From NCBI GenBank assembly GCA_000818945.1, contig KN805379.1:627756-691755 (forward strand): a stretch of 64,000 nucleotides of DNA, in the 5' to 3' direction. The stretch's first letter is position 1. Every line of letters starts with the position of its first letter. Below, in pieces: positions 37,598-47,061 of the stretch. The notes beneath the pieces are model-generated. The model searched no databases. It saw nothing but the letters and a program-made list of their open reading frames with translations, and was not told where the DNA came from. Source of the stretch: Schizochytrium sp. CCTCC M209059. Its lineage: Eukaryota; Sar; Bigyra; Thraustochytrida; Thraustochytriidae. The position numbers and the translations under genes are program-made.

Positions 37598-39418
37598 ATG
37601 AGGTCGATGCTGCGCAAGAGCATGGGCCGGCGGTCGGGCGACCGCAGGACTGCGCAGTTCAAGCCGGCCTTTGAGAAGCTGCTCATCTGCGACAACGGCA
37701 AGGACAACGTGCCCGAGCTTTTTGTGGACAACGAAAGCCAGGACAACGAGGCCGTCGCGTGCATCTCGCAGTCGCGCTCGCCCGGACACAAGAACGTGGG
37801 CCAGGACGCGATTGGCCTCGCTCGTCACGATAATTGGGACATCAAGGTCCTCTGCGACGGCCACGACCGCGACGGCCACGATGTCTCCCGCGCTGTCTGC
37901 ACGACCATGCCCCGCGTGGTTCTCCGCATGCTGACCGAGCGCGACGATCCGGACGAGGCACCCTCGGAGGAACTCCTGGTCGAGGCCTTTAGAGAGGTCT
38001 CGGATGAGGTCTGCTGGACCGAAGAGGACGTGCACCCGGGCATGTTTGTCAAGTGCTTTGCAGGCAAGTGGGAGGGCCGCGTGGGTTTTCTTGCCGAGGG
38101 CCGCGATAGCTCCACGGCTGTGCTGGTCGTCGTCGATGAAGACGGCTACCATCGCCCCCTCGTCGAGCGCAAGCACCTCAAGCGCCCCAAGTTCACCGGT
38201 GGTACCACCTGTGTCCTGACTGTGATGAATACCGCGAACGGTCTCTGCCGCATCGCGCAGACGGGTGACTCTCGGGCGATGATTTTCAACATGAACATGT
38301 TCGAAGACAAGTTTATGCAGCCCGTGTTTGGTGTCGTCGACTTCTCGAGCGATGCCGTACCTCCGATGGGGATCTGCTCCCCGGCGCACAGCGTTTTCAA
38401 CCCAGCGGAGCTCCTGCGTCTCAACACGGACTACGCTGGCGCCTTTGAGATTGATGGCGCCTTTCTCGTCAACCCCTTGACGAAGTTCTCCATCCAGCCT
38501 ACGCGCGGCATCGGTGACTTTGATGTCTACGGCACGGGTTACATCTCCGTGCCGGAAGTCACGTCCGTGTTTAAGCTCAAGCCAGGCTCTATCCTGCTCA
38601 TGGCAAGCGACGGCATCTTTGACGATCACGTCATCAAGACCGATGAGCTCGTCACCTTTTTTGCTGACAACATCGAAGACGGCATGCCGCTCACCAAGAT
38701 CGCCAGCATGCTCTACGACGAAACCCTTCAGCGCAGTCTGGCCGGTGGCTATGTCGACGACATCTCTCTCATCGTCTTCAAGGGCCACGACGTTAGCCCG
38801 GCGGGTGATGTTCCCGTGGAAGACCTCGATGGCGACAACCTTGACATGGACGCTGCCGAAGAAGAGGAGGCCCTCGAGCTTGAGCTCGACGAGGCGACGG
38901 CAGAGGAGCTGAGCAAGACCACCAACCTGCGCCGTTCACTGCTCGGCGGTCTCATGAAGAAGACGCGCGGCGCCATGATGGGCAGCAGGCGCGAGCTCAT
39001 TTCCCTCGATGACGAGCGTATCGCGACGAAACCTGACATCGACGAGCCCAATCCCGAAGATCGCCGCAAGACGATCGACAGGACCGAGCGCGCTGCATAT
39101 TCAGACTTTCTCCAGGATGCACTTCGTGAGCAGGAGGATGAAGATGCCGACGGCGCCGCTGAAGGAGACGAGGACGCGGAGACGGCCGAGATGGCCTCGG
39201 CCATTCTTGGTCGCTTTGCCCAGCGTTATGGCCACACGCCCGAGGAGGTTCGCTCGGGTATCAACGTTTCCAAGGACGCTGCGAATGTTGGACGCCGTGT
39301 CTCGGCCTCAATGGCGCGCCAAGCCATGTTTGAAGAGGATGAGCTGCTGGAAGAGGACGAGGGGGAGACCGCTTCTGGCTCGAAAAAGGGCAAGAAGAAG
39401 AGGTCGAGCAGGAAGTAA
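37598..39418 (+). CDS. Divergent PP2C-like phosphatase with an SH3/KOW-like insertion
   Basis: 606 residues from 37598, the first true ATG (MRSMLRKSMGRR); the frame is open earlier but begins with GTG. PPM motifs are present but modified: GQDAIGL, VLCDGHDRDGHDVS (DGHD instead of DGHG, in duplicate), GGTTCVLTV, IAQTGDSRAMI, GIGDFDVYG, MASDGIFDD and GYVDDISLIVFKG. These keep the main metal-binding Asp positions. Between the DGHD strand and GGTT is an insertion (about residues 140-195: GMFVKCFAGKWEGRVGFLAE, then RPLVERKHLKR) that reads like a small SH3/KOW barrel. A long acidic/helical tail with a Lys-rich end (KKGKKKRSSRK) follows. Activity is plausible but unproven; substrates unknown. The transposon begins 117 bases after its stop. 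Confidence 0.82.
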   Translation: MRSMLRKSMGRRSGDRRTAQFKPAFEKLLICDNGKDNVPELFVDNESQDNEAVACISQSRSPGHKNVGQDAIGLARHDNWDIKVLCDGHDRDGHDVSRAVCTTMPRVVLRMLTERDDPDEAPSEELLVEAFREVSDEVCWTEEDVHPGMFVKCFAGKWEGRVGFLAEGRDSSTAVLVVVDEDGYHRPLVERKHLKRPKFTGGTTCVLTVMNTANGLCRIAQTGDSRAMIFNMNMFEDKFMQPVFGVVDFSSDAVPPMGICSPAHSVFNPAELLRLNTDYAGAFEIDGAFLVNPLTKFSIQPTRGIGDFDVYGTGYISVPEVTSVFKLKPGSILLMASDGIFDDHVIKTDELVTFFADNIEDGMPLTKIASMLYDETLQRSLAGGYVDDISLIVFKGHDVSPAGDVPVEDLDGDNLDMDAAEEEEALELELDEATAEELSKTTNLRRSLLGGLMKKTRGAMMGSRRELISLDDERIATKPDIDEPNPEDRRKTIDRTERAAYSDFLQDALREQEDEDADGAAEGDEDAETAEMASAILGRFAQRYGHTPEEVRSGINVSKDAANVGRRVSASMARQAMFEEDELLEEDEGETASGSKKGKKKRSSRK

Positions 39419-39535
39419 AGCGGTGGTCGATCGAGGACAGTGTCTGCACACACCTCTTTCATCTCTCTTCAGGTTTTATGTTTACCTCCACGTATCTGTG
39501 TCTGCTGTGTGTGTGAATGTGAGAAAGTCACGCCT

Positions 39536-39552
39536 GAATAGACAATATGCAT
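39536..39552 (+). repeat. Left terminal inverted repeat (17 bp)
   Basis: Sequence gaatagacaatatgcat, the exact reverse complement of 45141-45157. The outer few bases could instead be target duplication plus chance symmetry, so the true repeat may be 12-13 bp (starting gacaat or agacaat). Confidence 0.8.
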
Positions 39553-39843
39553 TTTTGAAAGAGCCCTATTTCGCTCCGAACCTACCCTTTCGGCCAAAGT
39601 GGCCTATTTACCTTGCGCGAGTTGGGGATCCTTGCTCACCTTGTGCATTATCAATTCCCTCGTGCGAAGTCGACCTGTCGTGGTCTGCGCGCTGGTGGGA
39701 GTGTCGCGAGTTGGAAAGTACATTGGCCAGGCTAGTGCCTCGCGATCTCTCGCAGCTGCCCCAAGCGTATATACAACGTTTTTGACGTTCGACGAGCTCG
39801 GTCTCCGTGGTGGTGGTTAGGTTGTCCGCACGTCGTGGGCCTG

Positions 39844-42428
39844 ATGTCGGGCGCGCTTGCAGAGCAAATGTCGGCTGTGAAATCGCCTAGCAATACGAAA
39901 TGTTCATGCACTTTGAAATGGTGCCAGAATAAACAAGGTCCTTTCCGCACTTTCGAGATTTACAGAAGCAACCGTCACACGAGAACAGATGCAGCAGCAC
40001 TTCGCGAGAGCAAGGCGCGAGATGTAATCTTCAACAGATTGCGGCAGAATGTTGCTACAGGGACAAGAGCAAGAAGCCGCTTCCGCTGGCATCATTTTAA
40101 CCCAAACTCCTTTGAGTTCGACACACGTAAGAAGAACGATTGGGTCTTGAAGTCTGATATAACCCAAGTGATAGCTGCCGAAACGGCAATGTCTCCTCCA
40201 CCGGCTGGTGAGATGGCTGAATGGAAGACTAGCAAATGGGTACTGGCGAGCGATAAGCTGACACCAAAGTCGATAGCGGAGCGCAGACTCACAAGTCACA
40301 TCGCTTCGCCTGAGCGCAGTCAGACAAAACGCCGTCGAACATCGCGTGCCCGCCATGCAGAAAGCGATGCTGCTTATGAGCGCATCCAGAAGGCACGAAA
40401 GCTTGACGCGAAGCTTGAAGTTGCGAACCAAAGGAGTGATGTGGCAAAGAATGAAATCAGGCGACTGTCACATGAGGCCAGCTCTGCTAAGAAACGTGCG
40501 CAGGCTCTCTTTGTCAAGACCTCGAATGCAAGCCAAGCTGACGCTCGTGCTAATACTCTCTCAGAGAGATTGGCAACTCTTACGGATTTCACGATTAATG
40601 AACTCCAAAGCGACAAAGAAAAGTTGGAAGCTGAACTCCAGAAGCTCCGTGAAGAACGAGACGCTGCCCTCAGCGATTCGATTAGGTTCCGTGAAGAACG
40701 AGACGCTGCCCTCAGCGATTCGATTAGGTTCCGTGAAGAACGAGACGCTGCCCTCAGCGATTCGATTAGGTTCCGTGAAGAACGAGACGCTGCCCTCAGC
40801 GATTCGATTAGGTTCCGTGAAGAACGAGACGCTGCCCTCAGCGATTCGATTAGGTTCCGTGAAGAACGAGACGCTGCCCTCAGCGATTCGATTAGGTTCC
40901 GTGAAGAACGAGACGCTGCCCTCAGCGATTCGATTAGGTTCCGTGAAGAACGAGACGCTGCCCTCAGCGATTCGATTAGGTTCCGTGAAGAACGAGACGC
41001 TGCCCTCAGCGATTCGATTAGGTTCCGTGAAGAACGAGACGCTGCCCTCAGCGATTCGATTAGGTTCCGTGAAGAACGAGACGCTGCCCTCAGCGATTCG
41101 ATTAGGTTCCGTGAAGAACGAGACGCTGCCCTCAGCGATTCGATTAGGTTCCGTGAAGAACGAGACGCTGCCCTCAGCGATTCGATTAGGTTCCGTGAAG
41201 AACGAGACGCTGCCCTCAGCGATTCGATTAGGTTCCGTGAAGAACGAGACGCTGCCCTCAGCGCTTTCAAACAGGCCAAGACAGAAGCGCGGGCGAAGGC
41301 CAAAGAGGCGAAAGATTATTACGCCATTTTGCGAGAAGCGGTCACGAAAACTTCTTCTTCTCAAGTTCTTCTAAGGTGGGCATCTTTCAAGTCGATCCCG
41401 CGCTTCGCTAGAATACTTCGATTCTGCACTGGCGTCAGTAGCGTACCTGCTTTCGAAGAAATAGTGTCCGCAGTCTATGATTTCGGTGGCTGTCACGCGA
41501 AGCAGCGCAGTGCAGCTACCGCCAAGTGGCAGAGCTTTCGTGAGGACAAGGGGTTCGCGAAGTCTGAACAAGGACTGGAAAAAAAGCTCAACAGGTTCGA
41601 AGCCTCGGACAGTCTTTCAACTCCGTCAAGCAGATCGCCCTCTCACCGGAAGGCTTCTCTTTTGCTTGAGGACAAACTTCTCATTACGCTAATGATCCTG
41701 CGCCTTAATTTGAGTCAGATCGTGATGGGTTCGTTGTTTGATGTCCACCAATCCACGATATCGCGAACCTTTGAATTCGGCATCCATCTTCTGCATCATA
41801 CTTTCTCGCGCATGTTTCCAACTCGTTGCCGTGTATGCTGGATGTTACGTGCCCCAAAGACGTCTCTGAGCGATTTGGTCACCATACGGTCAGCTGGATT
41901 CTTGATGCCACTGAGCTCGAAATTCAAGTACCAGACAACCCAATGGCTCAGAGTGCAACTTGGAGCGAATACAAGGCGCGCAATACAGCCAAGTTGCTGA
42001 TTGGTCTGAGTGCTTGTGGTACTATTGCATGGCAGTCTGCTGCCTATCCAGGACGTATATCAGACCCCAAACTGACAGAGCGATCGGGTTTCTACGAGGT
42101 CTGCGCACACCCGGGTCAAAGCATCATGGCTGACAAAGGTTTCGTAATCTTTGATGAGCTGGCCAAGCGAAAGGGTGCATATCTGTACATGCCACCAAAA
42201 CGATTCAAGGGGCAGCACACGCTTACACGAGAGGAGGCAAACGACACACGGAAAATCGCAAACTTTCGGATTCACGTAGAGAGAGCAATAAATCGTGTCA
42301 AAGACTACCATTGGCTCACCCAAAAGGTCCCAATCCACCAGGTGGATATGATAACTGCCGCTTTCAAGGTCGCGTGCTGCCTAGTGAGTCTAAATGGCCC
42401 GCCCATCACGGCACCTGCCAAAAAGTAA
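39844..42428 (+). pseudogene. DDE_Tnp_4 transposase with THAP-like N-terminus and 14-residue repeats (one frameshift)
   Basis: First ATG is at 39844. The N-terminal about 100 residues have KCSCTLKWCQNKQG and RFRWHHFNPNSFEF, spaced and worded like the C2CH THAP zinc finger, but the Cys of the second pair is replaced, so it is a degenerate or divergent THAP. A coiled-coil region follows with 14 identical REERDAALSDSIRF units plus a partial one. Then comes a helix-turn-helix (LLEDKLLITLMILRLNLSQ, FDVHQSTISRTFEFG) as in HTH_Tnp_4. The frame changes by one base near 41815-41828; the catalytic domain continues in another frame to 42428 with WILDATELEIQ (Asp1), IMADKGF (Asp2) and RIHVERAINRVKDY (Glu). 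Cut-and-paste transposition is the family role. The indel makes this copy a pseudogene unless it is a sequencing error. Confidence 0.85.
40648..41264 (+). repeat. Tandem array: 14 identical 42-bp units plus a partial unit
   Basis: Units start at 40648 and repeat every 42 bases to 41235; a truncated 15th copy runs to about 41264. All full units read the same base for base. Each encodes REERDAALSDSIRF. Because 42 is a multiple of three and the unit is stop-free in several frames, spurious ORFs run through it on both strands. Confidence 0.97.
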
Positions 42429-42446
42429 GCACTGAATCTTCTTGTT

Positions 42447-44905
42447 TCAAAAGCTTTCGTCATTATCTTGATTTGAATCAGCCTCTGCATCATCAGCGCA
42501 GAGTTCCGACTCCCATGCCTCAGAGAGCTCAGTAGAGACTTTGTCGAGACCTGTCCGTTGTAGCTCGGCAGTCGCGTAGTTGTACCAGAGATCATAGCGA
42601 GTTTTCGCCGCATGTTCTTTCGTGTACATAACCGACATGCCCGTTTCACCTTGCTCAGTACCTTGCGCGCATACTTCAATGAGCTTGAAGATTTTAGGAA
42701 TCAATGTCGACTTCTCTCGCATTTGTAAATCCCGCAGGACGGAATTGACTACAGCAGGGGGGCAGGGGTCGTAGGCTCCACGACCAAGATCATTTGACAT
42801 GCACACGGGGTTGTGCTTCTTTCTCTGTTCTTGTTGGGAAGGATCGGCCTTCTCAAAGACAAGATAAGAGATCTCATTGTTCACCAGGTCCTCCTCGACT
42901 TTGGCACGTGCCGTGTTCCATTCACAGCGCTTACTCGTTGGACAGTTGTCGCGCGGGTCTCGGCGACGAAGATTCTGCACGGCTTGTAGCAAAGCACACA
43001 CGTGCACGCATCCCTGATCAACTCGGGCGGCAGGGCAGGCGCACATCTGGTCACAGACGTTTGTCACGTATGGAGGCCGTCCGTCCATCGCTTCATGCCA
43101 TTCGATGGAACAACGCACAAAGACAGGATAGGTGGCATTGACCATTGACCTTGGGCAGTGAAGCCTGAACCAACACTCTTTAGCAGGTTTGTCTCCATTC
43201 GGTACGAAGTAGGCTGCAAATCCGCGAAGATGTGTGCGGAAGCAAATGCGCTTGTAACCTTTTCGAAAAACACCTTTCTTCGTACATACGTCCTTGAAAT
43301 GTTTCTGCAAGAACTGTTCCGAGACCAGCGGCGCTCGCTCTTGCAATTCGCCGATATAGGTGATCCAGCGGTCTGACGGGATGGCGGCAAGTGCAGCCTT
43401 GGCTTCGGCGTTATCTATCAGTGGAAGGTCTACATTCCGTCCGCAGTTTCTCAGCAGCTGCAGGACGCTGAGGCCCTCTGGGCAACGCAGATTGGTAAGC
43501 TGGTGATTCCCTTTCTTTGCTGCTGCTTCAGCAGCCATTTGGGCACGCACGCTCGCGCGAAGCTCATGCTTTTTCTTGCCAGACGCAAATTGCCCGCGAG
43601 TGCGGAGCCAGCGGGCCAACTGGGCAAGCGATGCTGTGTCAACATGTTCCTCACACATCTTGGCCCCGATAATAAGGTCTTCTGTGAGCTGCACAGGGTG
43701 GACCGTGTCCTGAGGCTGGATCACAGAATAACCCTGACCAACGTCATGGTGTTTTGGCTTCTTCCTCTGGCATCCACATCCATCACGCATGCAAAGCAGG
43801 CCCAGAGAGATGAGGTCCACCTGCTCGCGGTCGAAACTTGTTTTGCCGAAACGTTCAATGCATCCTGTGTCAATCGCAACCTTCTCATCGAGATAATTGA
43901 TCTCGCGCTTCGCAAGGTGCAGCGCGATGCCCCCAAGAAGACCGCCCTTCGCCCTTTTCATGTCCGAGACAACATCCTCTTTGCGTAGTTGCTTCGCGTA
44001 ATTATTGCAGAGAATGTCCGCGAGCTGATCAGGGTCTTTCCAGCTTTCCAGTGTGACCCCGCGATGTAAGAGCAGCTCCATGACGGACAGTGCCGTTTTT
44101 GCCCCAACGCCTTTAAGGTTGTGATAGTCCGAATCCACGAGTAACGCGTACGCAAGGCACACAGCGGCCGCCGCTTCACGCGGCTCGCATGCGTGGTGTC
44201 CTACAACTCTGTCAATGATAAGACCCAAGTCACGTGGACGGTCGCAGAGCGCGTTTGATTCATCTTCTGGCGCAGTATTTGCCGCTGGGTCGTAGAGAAT
44301 GCCCAAACCGTCCTGCCAAAAGCCCGGTGGGATGACAACGACATTTCCGCCGTGGTGAACGAGCATGTCTGAGTCAACTGAGATAATGTATTGGATAGAA
44401 CCTTCATGGAGCAACGCGACAAGCGTGTGATCTGCCTCGTAGGGAGCCACCACATAGGGGTATCCCTCCACTCGCAACTGCCTGATGACCGCGTAAACAA
44501 GATCACGGGTGACGCCAGCGTTTGCCTTTGAGATCTTTTCCATGAGCGCGGTCGAAGGCTCCTCGCCGGCGTTGAGGCAAGCTTGTAGGTCTTCCATCAA
44601 ACCTTGGACCATTCTATCGCGTTTGTTGCTTCTTGCAGAGTTCGTGCTTGCCTTTATTTCGTTTGAAACGCCATCGAAGACGACGATAGGGCGAGCGCCC
44701 CATGTTTTGAGCTTCTTAAGCCGCCCAATAAACCCTGCACGATGCTAGTGAAGTTGCCCTTAGAGACCTCTTCATGCTGCACGCTCACGTACATGTGCAG
44801 CCAGACTGAGGCAACAATCCCAACATCTTTGTCGCGCAAGAGTTCGTAGAGCTGGACGTTGCGTTGCTTCGAACGTAGTTGCTTGAGCAGCTCCGTAACG
44901 CCCAT
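42447..44905 (-). pseudogene. FEN1/XPG-type nuclease with SAP-like and SWIM zinc-finger domains, transposon-borne (frameshifted)
   Basis: Starts MGVTELLKQL at 44905, the Met-Gly start typical of FEN1/XPG nucleases. XPG-N is split by an apparent one-base deletion near 44732; after it the frame reads GARPIVVFDGVSNE and runs open to 42447. XPG-I features: APYEADHTLVALL and IISVDSDMLVHHG; the helix-hairpin region is LLVDSDYHNLKGVGAKTA. The first catalytic Asp of the family is Val here (VGIVASVWLH). A SAP-like helix pair follows (TASLAQLARWLRTRG, KKKHELRASV). Near the C-terminus is a SWIM motif (MCACPAARVDQGCVHVCALL, CxC...CxH). No YqaJ motifs were found. FEN1 family enzymes cut flap and branched DNA; a role in processing transposition or repair intermediates is inference. 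Confidence 0.82.
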
Positions 44906-45140
44906 GACGACACGGGAGTATGCTTCTAGCTTCTCCGCTCCGGCTCCTGCGCGCTTGCTGCTTTTGCGCCCGCGTACGCACCTGCGCACGCGCCTCCAGC
45001 GCGCAGACAGTCTGCTTTACGGTTAGGTGGCAGCTCTCTCTTTTCGCGCAAGGCCCTCTCCCTGCTTACCAGTAGTTAATCTGACAGGTGGGGGGTAGAT
45101 TAAGGAGAAATTGCACGTTTTCAGGCGTTTCAGAGCACCG

Positions 45141-45157
45141 ATGCATATTGTCTATTC
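45141..45157 (-). repeat. Right terminal inverted repeat (17 bp)
   Basis: Sequence atgcatattgtctattc, the exact reverse complement of 39536-39552. It lies 236 bases beyond the nuclease start codon. Confidence 0.8.
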
Positions 45158-45765
45158 TTTTGTTCCTTTCTGTCCAAGTCCGCTATCAAGCGCACAAGGC
45201 CGTCAGAATAGGTAGGCCAACCTACAGCTTCCTCGGCCTCGAGCCATCACTCGTCCACGAATGCGCCGCTCGCTCGCTCGCTCGCTCGGTGCAATGGAAG
45301 TGTTGATGTTGATGTTGTTGATGGATGATGATGATGATCATGTTGTTTCTTCTTTTTTGTTCTTTTCTTATTTCTTTCAGTATGCAACTTGTGAGCATCG
45401 CAAAAAACCGCGAACTCGTGGATGTGTATGATGAGGCAACATCATGACCATCATTTGACCCAAGTACGGATTTGGGCAGCTCACCGCTTTGGAGAGAAAA
45501 ATAAATGAGAGACGAAGTTAACGTTATAATCTTTGACTTCAGTGACTTGTCCATGTCTTCAAGATTCCACCGATACACAAGACGAAAATAAATGAGCGTT
45601 GTGAGGTGGAGAGACTGATCTCTTACTTGGCGGGCTGGCGGGCTGGCTGGCTGGCTGGCTGACTAGCAGACTAAATGTATGCAAGCTCGATCGCCGCGTG
45701 TGCCACAACGAACGATTGTTTCTTTGCTTGCTTTTGCTTTGTTGCTTTGTTGCTTTGTAGATGTT
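45158..45765. other. Spacer between transposon end and glutaryl-CoA dehydrogenase 3' end
   Basis: 608 bases containing GCTC (about 45270-45290), TGATGT/GATGAT (about 45301-45340) and GGCT (about 45630-45660) short arrays and TTGCTTTG repeats just downstream of the dehydrogenase stop. No gene seen. Confidence 0.45.
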
Positions 45766-47061
45766 TTACTTTTTGGCAGGCTTGGGCACAAAGGCCGGAA
45801 TGCCGGTAATGGCTCGGCCGAGAATGAGCGCATGGACATCGTGCGTGCCCTCGTATGTGTTGACAGCCTCAAGATTCATCACATGGCGAATCACGTGATA
45901 CTCGTCAGCAATACCGTTGCCGCCAAGCATATCGCGAGCGGTGCGAGCAATGTTGAGAGCCTTGCCGCAGTTGTTGCGTTTGATGAGGGAAATCATCTCA
46001 GGGGCAACCTTGCCATTCTCCTTGAGACGACCCACTTGGAGTGCAGCCTGCGTGCCGAGTGCGATTTCGGTCGCCATATCAGCCAACTTAAGCTGCGGAA
46101 TCTGGTTCGCGGCCAGCGGAGAGCCGAACTGCTTGCGATCGAGCGTGTACTCGCGCGCAACCTCGTAACAGGCGTGCGCAGCGCCCATTGAGCCCCAAGC
46201 AATGCCAAAACGGGCGTTGTTGAGGCAGCTAAAGGGCCCCGTCAGACCACGGACCTCGGGGAGCATGTTCTCGGCGGGGACAACCACGTCTTCGAGAAAG
46301 ATCTGACCCGTTGTGGAAGCACGGAGGCTGAACTTGCCCTCGATCTTGGGCGTCTCAATGCCCGGCATGTCACGCTCGAGGATGAAGCCGCGAATGTCGC
46401 CTTCGTCGTCCTTTGCCCAGATAATAAAGAGATCCGCAATGGGCGAGTTGGTGATCCAGTTCTTGGCTCCGTTGAGAACGTAAGAGCCATCGGCCTGCTT
46501 GCGCGCACGCGTTTCCATCCCACTGGGGTCCGATCCGTGGTTGGGCTCAGTGAGTCCGAAGCAGCCAATCAGATTGGCCGAGGCCAGTTCGGGAAGGTAC
46601 TTCTTCTTTTGCTCTTCGGAGCCCCAGTCGTAGATGGGGCCCATGACCAGCGAGCTCTGCACCGACATGGCTGATCTGTATCCGCTGTCAATGGCCTCCA
46701 CCTCGCGCGCCACGAGACCGTACGCCACGTAGCCCACGCCCGCGCCGCCATACTCCTCGCTCACGGTGGGACCAAGAAAGCCGAGCTCGCCAAGCTCCGT
46801 CATGATCTTCTTGTCGAAGTGCTCCTTGCGGGTGGCCTCGATCACGCGCGGCTTGAGCTCCTGCTGCGCGTATTTCCGCGCGGCGTCCCGGATTTGGATC
46901 TCGTCCTCGGTCAGACCGCTCTCGACGTTGAGCGGGTCCTCCCAGTCAAAGTCTACATATCCCTTGGACGCCATCTGCGAGGAGAACGCGCGCCGCCCCG
47001 TCGCGGCGAGCACGGCCTGCGACGCTTTCGCGCCCGGCGCCTGCCTCATCATCATCATCAT
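45766..47061 (-). CDS. GCDH: Glutaryl-CoA dehydrogenase, mitochondrial
   Basis: 431 residues. Starts MMMMMRQAPGAKASQ in a CAT run; any of the five Mets could initiate. The presequence ends near RRAFSS. This FAD acyl-CoA dehydrogenase oxidatively decarboxylates glutaryl-CoA to crotonyl-CoA in Lys/Trp/hydroxylysine catabolism, passing electrons to ETF. Family motifs: GFLGPTVSEEYGGAGV, GCFGLTEPNHGSDPSGM, NGAKNWITNSPIADLFIIWA, DRKQFGSPLAANQIPQLKLADM and DMLGGNGIADEYHVIRH. The catalytic Glu is in EAVNTYEGTHDVHALILGRA (Glu404). The wording is that of GCDH rather than other acyl-CoA dehydrogenases. Length is as expected. Confidence 0.97.
   Translation of the reverse strand: MMMMMRQAPGAKASQAVLAATGRRAFSSQMASKGYVDFDWEDPLNVESGLTEDEIQIRDAARKYAQQELKPRVIEATRKEHFDKKIMTELGELGFLGPTVSEEYGGAGVGYVAYGLVAREVEAIDSGYRSAMSVQSSLVMGPIYDWGSEEQKKKYLPELASANLIGCFGLTEPNHGSDPSGMETRARKQADGSYVLNGAKNWITNSPIADLFIIWAKDDEGDIRGFILERDMPGIETPKIEGKFSLRASTTGQIFLEDVVVPAENMLPEVRGLTGPFSCLNNARFGIAWGSMGAAHACYEVAREYTLDRKQFGSPLAANQIPQLKLADMATEIALGTQAALQVGRLKENGKVAPEMISLIKRNNCGKALNIARTARDMLGGNGIADEYHVIRHVMNLEAVNTYEGTHDVHALILGRAITGIPAFVPKPAKK

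Larger units (their letters stand above)
39536..45157. mobile_element. DNA transposon of the Harbinger/ISL2EU type encoding a DDE transposase and a FEN1-SAP-SWIM nuclease
   Basis: About 5.6 kb bounded by a 17-bp perfect terminal inverted repeat (39536-39552 and 45141-45157). It contains two convergent genes whose stop codons are 18 bp apart. The plus gene has the HTH and DDE domains of the HTH_Tnp_4/DDE_Tnp_4 transposase group. The minus gene is a FEN1/XPG-family nuclease with SAP-like and SWIM segments. The region reads less GC-rich than the surrounding host genes. Two-gene organisation (transposase plus nuclease with SWIM) is known for ISL2EU elements, where the nuclease is YqaJ; assignment here is by that analogy. 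A 2-bp target duplication (TA or AT) is compatible but cannot be distinguished from the palindromic repeat end. Both genes appear broken by one indel each. Confidence 0.8.

Noticed and set aside
40648..41264. CRISPR-like array
   Set aside because: Units are contiguous with no spacers, lie in frame in a coding sequence, and the genome is eukaryotic.
40374..41364. Two long minus-strand frames and an extra plus-strand frame over the 42-bp repeat array
   Set aside because: The repeat unit is a multiple of three and stop-free in several frames, so these frames are by-products; only the frame continuing into the HTH domain has coding features on both sides.
42447..43200. YqaJ nuclease domain at the end of the transposon second gene
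   Set aside because: None of the YqaJ motifs (GGSD-like, ExK) could be found after the SWIM segment; the nuclease signature is FEN1/XPG at the N-terminus.
44690..44750. Short intron or programmed frameshift in the nuclease gene
   Set aside because: No GT-AG pair of plausible size bridges the frames, and there is no convincing slippery site; a simple one-base deletion aligns the XPG-N block without gaps.
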